In this document: one piece after another, positions 63,800-64,000 of the stretch | How the letters are laid out: every line of letters begins with the position of its first letter | Numbering within the stretch: the stretch's first letter is position 1 | Notes under the pieces: generated by a model | Seen by the model: the letters and a program-made list of their open reading frames with translations, nothing else | Database searches by the model: none | What the model was told of the DNA's origin: nothing | Program-made: the position numbers and the translations under genes | Origin: an uncultured Flavobacteriaceae bacterium | GTDB taxonomy: Bacteria > Bacteroidota > Bacteroidia > Flavobacteriales > Flavobacteriaceae | DNA: 64,000 nucleotides | Reading direction: 5' to 3' | Assembly: GCA_947500585.1 (NCBI GenBank) | Contig: CANMSN010000013.1 | Coordinates: 39,687-103,686, forward strand

Positions 63800-63934
63800 A
63801 TACAACAACGGCTATAGTTCATTACGGCTGAAATTCCTAATCGGAATTTCGAGCCTTTTTGCTATTTTTATGGTTACGGCGGAATGATACTCGCGTACCA
63901 TTCCGTAACGAAACCATAGCCAAAACCGTTACCC
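63800..63934 (+). repeat. attC-like recombination site 3 (end of cassette 3)
   Basis: The inverse core ATACAAC (63800-63806) and core GTTACCC (63928-63934) frame 135 bp. The arms GGCTATAG and CCATAGCC lie near the ends, with an inner hairpin of AAATTCCTAATCGGAATTT. The inverse core complements GTTGTAT at the start of cassette 3. Confidence 0.8.
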
Positions 63935-63946
63935 AACATTTGAGAA

Positions 63947-64000
63947 ATGCGAACTGAAATTAAATATTTAGAACTGAAAAGTGGATTTTCAGATAATGGC
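63947..64000 (+). CDS. Start of cassette 4 gene (cut by window edge)
   Basis: An ATG 13 bp after the core GTTACCC opens a frame of at least 18 codons (MRTEIKYLELKSGFSDNG) to the window end. The position and spacing match the other cassette genes. The N-terminus resembles small hypothetical proteins beginning with an ELKSGYSDNG-like stretch (recalled, not searched). No function can be given. Confidence 0.55.
   Translation, partial: MRTEIKYLELKSGFSDNG

Noticed and set aside
61045..64000. An integrase gene within the cassette region
   Set aside because: None of the frames on either strand shows tyrosine recombinase motifs; the three long frames are the cassette genes.

Overview
The window comes from a Bacteroidota genome, almost certainly a marine or sodium-adapted member of the Flavobacteriaceae. 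The evidence is strong AT richness, upstream -7 boxes of the form TAnnTTTG (sometimes with TTG about 18 bases upstream), type IX secretion and gliding genes (porV, porU, gldJ), a tmRNA tag ending in LAA, and two Na+/H+ antiporters. Most of the window is ordinary core chromosome.

Layout. 1-2621: pyruvate dehydrogenase pdhA and pdhC (pdhC runs off the left edge). 2846-10492: cdd, then porV/porU on the minus strand and gldJ divergent from them. The shared porU/gldJ upstream region holds an inverted repeat and three AATGCA boxes at exact 21-bp spacing. 10585-12399: murF, then a small GIY-YIG gene between an intact tRNA-Val and a duplicated 3' half of that tRNA. 12419-18268: a tight minus-strand run of glutamate-type dehydrogenase, nhaD, exbB, exbD, tonB and folC. 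18418-22531: anmK, an acyl-CoA dehydrogenase, an orphan secreted protein bracketed by a duplicated 33-bp tail of the dehydrogenase gene, and a CPA1 antiporter.

22709-29858 is a likely arsenosugar biosynthesis locus of nine plus-strand genes: AhpD-like protein, radical SAM ArsS, rhodanese, two glycosyltransferase families, purine nucleoside phosphorylase, methyltransferase ArsM, a sterol-desaturase-like di-iron enzyme and a DUF547 lipoprotein. 30451-35430 is a block of small membrane proteins. In it, a winged-helix regulator sits between two copies of one 17-bp palindrome, placed in opposite orientations in front of the two flanking membrane-protein genes. 35571-45281: a large M48 peptidase, an AlaDH/saccharopine-type dehydrogenase, tmRNA, valS, a DUF1573 protein and an aspartyl protease with a PDZ domain. 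45405-61044: an aminotransferase with murB, an ECF sigma/anti-sigma pair, aqpZ, a glycosyltransferase followed by a second sigma factor and an NRAMP-like transporter, lipA, gap, a TPR hybrid histidine kinase, lpxK, a Nif3-like gene, a coiled-coil protein that has lost its zinc ribbon, and msrA.

61219-64000 is the most unusual part. It is an array of integron-type gene cassettes without an integrase in view (CALIN-like). Three complete cassettes each carry one unfamiliar plus-strand gene and end in a site with attC architecture. In all three, the 3' inverse core is the exact complement of the same cassette's own 5' core. A fourth cassette begins at the right edge. The first cassette protein looks like a PDDEXK-type nuclease. 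The other two are unassigned; one is a small two-helix membrane protein.
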